NCBI GenBank assembly: GCA_032718475.1
Contig: JAUCBJ010006213.1
Coordinates: forward strand, 1 to 29,753
Origin: Nemertoderma westbladi
Taxonomy: Eukaryota; Xenacoelomorpha; Nemertodermatida; Nemertodermatidae
Length of the DNA stretch: 29,753 nt
Direction: 5' to 3'
How positions within the stretch are numbered: the first letter of the stretch is position 1; every line of letters starts with the position of its first letter. The position numbers and the translations under genes are program-made. Positions 25,401-29,753 of this stretch are shown piece by piece. The notes beneath the pieces are model-generated. The model worked only from the letters and a program-made list of their open reading frames with translations. It did not search any database and was not told the DNA's origin.

Positions 25401-25751
25401 GCGAATCCTCTAAATTCTCAATCGGCGATCGAGTCAAACTAACTCTGGAATTGGAGGTGGTTAAAACGTTACAGACAGGCCATGGTGGCTGGACCGACAC
25501 CATGGTAGAGACATTGAACGCAGACGGAGAAGTCATTGGGATAGACTCGGACGCAGACATACGGGTGCGGTACCCTAGCGGTAACTGCTGGTATTTCAAC
25601 CCCGCGGTTTTATCGATAGTGGAATCGCCTCCCGTAGTCGATGTGCCACCGAGAGACACCGCGCCACCGGCAGCCACAACGCCACCGACCGCCACAACGC
25701 CTCTGAAAGGACATATAATTCCTGATCCGCCGCCTCAGCAGTTCAGTGGAG
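25401..25751 (+). CDS. REP/RING ubiquitin ligase, exon with REP repeat 2
   Basis: 117 codons, phase 1 at both ends (donor GGAG/GTGATT). It holds the second repeat: [40 protein letters not shown] and W[11 protein letters not shown]. A Pro/Ala/Thr-rich linker of about 45 residues follows. The repeat shares length and all landmark residues with repeat 1 and with the first repeat of the next exon, as expected for exon duplication. Confidence 0.85.
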
Positions 25752-26353
25752 GTGATTAGTGTTCTATATAATTATTATAAAATTGTTAGGCTATAAACAC
25801 CGCCCATCTGAAGTATACGGATAGCAGACTTTCTGCTGTTATATTTCACTTTGCAGTTTATACCCCCATGCGAAGATTAACAGGTTTTCACTAAAAGCCA
25901 AGGTTACCGAATATAAACAAAACAATAAACAAATTAGTATCTGTACAGGTTATAAGATAGAAATAAGCGCTATAAAACACTTAATAAGAAGGAATTTAGG
26001 AAAGATAAGAATTCTTCACATAAAATTCCTATAAATAACACCAGATGTTCTTCGCATGTGGAAATACCTACCCGGTCAGCCGGTAGAAATATTAAAATGT
26101 TTTAATTATTATTCGATACCTTCTTTAAATAATACCAAAATAACTTAAACAATTTCCATTTTAAGTCGGATAAGTCCGCTTATAAGAATACCAGTTCAAT
26201 AGGAGTGGATTAAATATTCAAGTGAATGTCAGGGGAAAGTGGCTGAGCTGGTTCGGTAATGTATACCACGGGTTCAACCCCCACTTAGGTCATTCCACAT
26301 TATTTCATATTGTTTAGTATATTGGAATATTATTATTATTTTATATTATTTAG
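25752..26353 (+). other. Intron carrying a satellite fragment and a SINE-like segment
   Basis: 602 bp from GT to TTATTTAG. It includes an AAACAAAACAATAAAC fragment of the satellite family at about 25912-25935 and the tRNA-like segment at 26232-26290. Confidence 0.8.
26232..26290 (+). repeat. tRNA-like segment with A and B boxes (SINE head or tRNA relic)
   Basis: TGGCTGAGCTGG (26240-26251) is a perfect pol III A-box pattern (TRGYNNANNNGG), and GGTTCAACCCC (26271-26281) is near the B box, with one change from GGTTCGANYCC. The two are only 19 bases apart, so no anticodon arm can form, and the acceptor strands do not pair. A functional tRNA is excluded; a tRNA-derived SINE or a decayed tRNA is plausible. 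It is in an intron and a (TAT)n-like tail follows. Confidence 0.4.
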
Positions 26354-27318
26354 GCCTAGCTAGCAATGAAGCGGCTCGGTTTCGGGTGGGAGATCAAATC
26401 CGGATTGACTTGGAAGAGAAAACGGTGAAACGGCTGCAACAGGGTCACGGCGGTTGGAACGAACAGATGGCGGGGGTTCTGGGGGCCACCGGCCTGATCG
26501 TATGGATCGACGACGATAACGATGTCGAGGTGCATTACCTCGACGGGAAGAAATGTTTCTTTAATCCCGCGATCCTGACGAGGATCCAAAAGGACGACGT
26601 ACCAACCGATAGGGAGCGAGTTGGGTCCTCCGATAGGGAGATTGTATCCGAGGAAATTATTACCCGGTCAGCCGAGAGAGAGCGTGTAAACTCCGGTCCG
26701 GTGTCGCCCGCTAGTAGGCGTATATCGGTGGGCGACCGGGTTGTTATATGTAGCAACGAGGTCGCTTTGCGGTCGCTGCAAGAGGATAGTTTCGGGTGGT
26801 GCGACTCGATGGTTGGCGTCGCGGGTCGCACTGGGGGGGTTGAGGATGTGTTCGAGGGGGGAGTTAAGGTGCGGCTGGGCGGGGGGGATACATTTGTGTT
26901 CAACTCGGCGGCTGTGTGTAGAGTGGCGTCGGATGTTGGTCTGTCTGCTACGGGTGGCGGCGGTGTGGCGCCCCCTAGCGGCTGTGTGGCGCCCCCTGGT
27001 GGCGGTGTGGCGCCACCTAGCGGCGGTGTGGCGCCCCCTAGCGGCGGTGTGGCGCCCCCTAGCGGCTGTGTGGCGCCTCCAAGCGGCTCCATCCTATCAG
27101 AATCAGCAACACCACGAGAGACAAACATTAAGGCGCCACAACCGTCGTCCAAGAACGCGGCGTACATCCGTAAACTCGAGCAGCAGTACGGCGGCTCTAT
27201 TTGTCCGCTCTGTGTGAAACGCCGTTGTTGTGGCGGCTTCCCCTGCGGCCACGGAACCTGCCAGATATGCGGCGAGAACGTAAAACGCTGTCCAATCTGT
27301 CTGGAACAATCTTACTAA
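26354..27318 (+). CDS. REP/RING ubiquitin ligase, last exon: REP 3, REP 4, spacer repeats, RING
   Basis: A phase-1 acceptor opens 321 codons to TAA. REP 3 is ARFRVGDQIRIDLEEKTVKRL...GHGGWNEQM...FFNPAILTRI. REP 4 is more diverged (RRISVGDRVVICSNEVALRSL...FGWCDSM). Then come six 7-residue repeats (GVAPPSG type). The C-terminus is a C3HC4 RING, spacing C-x2-C-x10-C-x-H-x2-C-x2-C-x6-C-x2-C at 27202-27300 (CPLC, PCGH, CQIC, CPIC), the E2-binding fold of ubiquitin ligases. The full protein is about 540 residues. It has no ankyrin repeats, ZZ finger or HERC2-type domain in this window, so it differs from MIB1 and MIB2. The most probable role is ubiquitin ligation of a partner bound by the REP repeats; the partner is unknown. 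Confidence 0.88.
26962..27087 (+). repeat. 21-bp coding minisatellite
   Basis: Six copies of a 21-base unit GGTGTGGCGCCCCCTAGCGG(C) with few changes (GCC/GCA, AGC/GGT, TGT/GGT) encode a seven-residue Gly-Val-Ala-Pro-Pro-Ser-Gly linker. Confidence 0.95.
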
Positions 27319-27443
27319 CCCAGTAGATTAGTCGTCTTATTATTATACGGAACCGAGCTGTTATTGTCTCTCGTATCGGTTTAACTTTATAAACTCCCAA
27401 TTGGTTGGCAATTATTCGAATATTTAAAAAATAACTAACTAAC

Positions 27444-27619
27444 ATCATTTTGTAGCTCATAGGTAGCAGCTGTCTGTAGCAGCCAAAGTCCATCAGCCGC
27501 GCGGTCTGGGTAGTCTGGTTATATACGGGAATCAGTTTGGGATCCACTTGGACTCCTTCGGTTTCAGCTTTTACTCGTAGAATTAACATAGAGATTGTCG
27601 GTTGATCGAGTTTGGCCTC
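27444..27619 (-). CDS. Possible minus-strand exon of an unknown gene
   Basis: On the minus strand an acceptor (TTTATCAG, before 27619) and donor (GAT/GTTAGT, at 27443) enclose 176 bases open in one frame for 58 codons with balanced composition. It contains QPTISMLILRVKAET and ARLMDFGCYRQLLPMSY segments. It lies in the space after the REP/RING stop, in an AT-rich setting where such a GC-richer frame stands out. No family recognised, and no partner exon found in this window. Confidence 0.3.
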
Positions 27620-28637
27620 CTGATAAACTTATGTTGGAGTCATAATTAAATATTTTAGATAATAATAGTAAATATATTTATTTCTGTATACATTATGTAT
27701 AAAACATTTCGATTGAACTAAAGGCTATTTTGTGCTAATTTTATTTCATTTTGTTTTAATTGTAATTTCTTTGATTGTTATTTCAGTTTGGATTGTTTAT
27801 TAATTAATTTATGTCACACCATATCCTTTCATAGATAATATTATCAGGGAGTTAGTAATTCGATTTATTTATTTGCAATGTGTCATAAGGAATATACTGG
27901 GACTTGCAATGGCGGATCGCGGATCCAACCCCCCACCCCCCCCCCCCCCCCCCCCACAAAAAAAATGAATTTTTCTACAACTCTTCATGAGTTTGCATGA
28001 AATTTTAAACATTATTATTTTCACCTTCCTCCTCCTTGCTGGTTGAGCCAGAATTTTTATTTTCGCTGTGAATCGTTGGATTACGTAGCTATTAACTATT
28101 AAGTGTCTCCGGCAAAATTGTGTAACTTATTTGGAATCCTTGCAGGGCCAGCTTTCCAGTAATACTGTACCAACAAACAGCTAAGGCAAACTGCGGCGGG
28201 ATTGGTGCAATATCGCCGGAGACACTTTATTTAAACGCTTGTAGCTAAAGATTGAAAGCAAAAGTATAAATTCTGGCTCACCCAGTCAGTAGTCGGGAGG
28301 TGAAACTATCTCTGTTTCAAATTTCGTGCAATCTGAGTAAGATTAATTGTAGAAAAATTAGGGGGGGGGGGGGGTTATTATCACTGAATTACGACACTAT
28401 AATAATACCTGTAATATTCTGGGACATGGTTTAGTCAGATAGGTACAGTTGTACCGGTACTACAACTGTACAGTGTGTACGGCCATGGTGTACCTATGTT
28501 GTGTACTGGTACCGTCTGACCGACCGTAAACTGGTAGAGACTAGCTGACTAGAGAGGTGATACATGATAGTCAAGACATCAAGAAGAGGTAGGCAGGTAC
28601 CGTACCGATAGGCCTACTACTCACCGATCACAAAACG
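27620..28637. other. Intergenic region between REP/RING and zinc transporter genes
   Basis: ATTAAA at 27645-27650 could serve as poly(A) signal for the upstream gene. There is a C20 run at 27936-27955 and G14 at 28361-28374, and an imperfect inverted repeat at 28044-28280. GTACCGG-type words near 28450-28620 precede the transporter start. No coding frame is seen. Confidence 0.5.
28044..28280. repeat. Imperfect inverted repeat, about 75-bp arms
   Basis: TGAGCCAGAATTT...AAGTGTCTCCGGC (28044-28113) pairs with GCCGGAGACACTT...AAATTCTGGCTCA (28215-28280). Within the arms two blocks of 11-13 bp match exactly and the rest is diverged. The size of about 240 bp and AT-rich inside suit an old MITE or hairpin element. 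Confidence 0.6.
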
Positions 28638-29711
28638 ATGGGGGGAGGATACGGACACTCTCACGGCGGCGGTCACGGTAACCGCACATGGCGGTTCGCA
28701 GTGATGCTTGGTCTAACAGCGAGTTACTTCCTCGTCGAAATAGTCGTGGGGTACCTAACCAAATCAATGGCCTTGGTGTCCGATTCCTTCCATATGTTGT
28801 CCGACGTTTTAGCTCTTCTAATTGGCCTGTTCGCAGTCCGAATCTCAAAAAGAAAAACTTCTAAGAACACGTTTGGATGGGCCCGTGCGGAAGTGTTAGG
28901 CGCCTTGGTTAACGCTGTGTTCCTCGCTTCACTTTGTTTATCGATGTTCGTAAATGTTGTTAAACGATTGATACAGCCGGAACCAGTCGACAACCCAATG
29001 ATGGTTCTCATTGTTGGTGGCGTCGGTCTCTTAGTTAATCTGATCGGTTTGAAACTCTTCCACGGCCACTCTCACGGAGCCAGTCGCGCAGTGGAGGCTG
29101 TCCTTGTCGCGGAAAGTATCGCAGAGCAGGCTGGTTATCTCGAAGAGGAGGACAAACTTTGCAGGACATTCCACCGCACCGGCTACGCCTAGTATCGGCA
29201 CCTCGCATTGTAGCGACACACAATCGTATAGCCTCGCTCGCTCAACCCCCGCTAAAACCCCACTAACACGGCCTTCTAGCGACACCCCACAAGTCGCCTA
29301 TCCCCGCGGTTCTAGAATCTATAGTAGACGATCGCCCTCCCTCCGCTATTAATAATTGTTCAACGGCTTCAGAACCGCTAGAAAACGAGAGAGGTGATAA
29401 TTACATAATCGGGCTATCCAACGTAAATAGCCATCATGCCGTTAAAGACGAGCAACTCAATATGAAAGCGGTCTTCCTTCACGTCTTAGGCGATTTCCTC
29501 GGCTCTATAGTTGTCGTTATATCGGCCGTTATTATATGGAGGGTGGAAGGATCCTGGGTGGTCCTATGTAGACCCCGCTCTAACTCTCGTTATGCTTTCT
29601 ATCATTATGTCCACTACTGTCCCCCTTCTAAAGGAATCAGCTCACATTCTACTACAAACCGTTCCGACGCATATTAAAGTGGAAGCCGTACAGAATCAAC
29701 TTATTGCTGAG
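28638..29711 (+). CDS. Zinc exporter, SLC30A1-type cation diffusion facilitator (5' part, frame-disrupted)
   Basis: CDF transporters exchange cytosolic Zn2+ for protons. The first 185 codons are open: a His-rich N-terminus (GHSHGGGHG), TM1, TM2 with the DSFHMLSD zinc site (H-x3-D), TM3 (ARAEVLGALVNAVFLASL), TM4 and the HGHSHG start of the His loop; then TAG at 29190-29192. The likely frame moves by one base near 29170, again near 29275, and again near 29540. The third part includes KAVFLHVLGDFLGS (TM5 with H-x3-D) and the fourth the DPALTLVML, PLLKESAHILLQTVP segment (TM6 and after). The His loop has no conserved sequence, so an unseen small intron there is an alternative to indels. The exon ends GAG/GTAAGT at 29711; the rest of the gene is beyond the window. 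Confidence 0.85.
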
Positions 29712-29753
29712 GTAAGTTATCTAATATAATCGACTTATTGCTGAGGTAAGTTA
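29699..29753 (+). repeat. 21-bp direct repeat copying an exon end and splice donor
   Basis: ACTTATTGCTGAGGTAAGTT(A) is present at 29699-29719 and again at 29733-29753, 34 bp apart. Both contain GAG/GTAAGT. It may continue past the window. Confidence 0.9.

Noticed and set aside
26232-26290. Functional tRNA gene
   Set aside because: Only 19 bases separate the A and B boxes and the acceptor ends do not pair, so no cloverleaf is possible.
26535-27167. 210-codon minus-strand frame
   Set aside because: Shadow of the last REP/RING exon; its repeated GGATPPL block is only the 21-bp minisatellite read backwards.

Overview
This window looks like nuclear DNA of an invertebrate animal. It is AT-rich, has spliced genes with GT-AG introns, a Smoothened homologue, a Mind-bomb-type ubiquitin ligase and a zinc transporter, plus a BEL/Pao LTR retrotransposon and LINE fragments. 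I cannot name the phylum from sequence alone. Long G or C homopolymers (14 to 24 bases) are frequent and may be causing some of the apparent frameshifts.

Layout. 1-800: two tandem-repeat blocks and a short perfect hairpin. 1500-14219: a BEL/Pao retrotransposon on the minus strand, with two 432-bp LTRs differing at only 3 positions. In its own 5'-to-3' order it has an unusually long, broken Gag (13790 to 10019), a candidate -1 frameshift site, a Cys/His region plus protease, reverse transcriptase and RNase H (to 6666), an integrase whose catalytic core is deleted at about 6424, a minisatellite spacer, and then a roughly 2.6-kb accessory coding region (5241 to 2596) ending in zinc knuckles. I do not recognise that accessory region as env or any other family. 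14220-16740: repeats, a decayed LINE reverse transcriptase end on the minus strand and a near-perfect inverted repeat with arms of about 130 bp.

16747-20885: three exons of smoothened (Hedgehog signal transducer), plus strand, in frame across both introns; the signal-peptide end is missing. 20886-24600: AT-rich DNA with a satellite in both orientations around a G21 run, a LINE fragment, and two candidate first exons for the next gene. 24613-27318: three well-supported exons of a REP/RING ubiquitin ligase, all joined by phase-1 introns, giving four Mind-bomb SH3-like repeats and a C-terminal RING without the ankyrin repeats of Mind bomb. 28638 to the end: the 5' part of a CDF zinc exporter of the SLC30A1 type, with three apparent +1 frame changes and a duplicated splice donor at the window edge.

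The three host genes are independent housekeeping or signalling genes on the same strand; nothing suggests they act as one unit. The best candidates for something undescribed are the accessory 3' region of the BEL/Pao element with its gag-pro frameshift arrangement, and the stripped-down REP/RING ligase.
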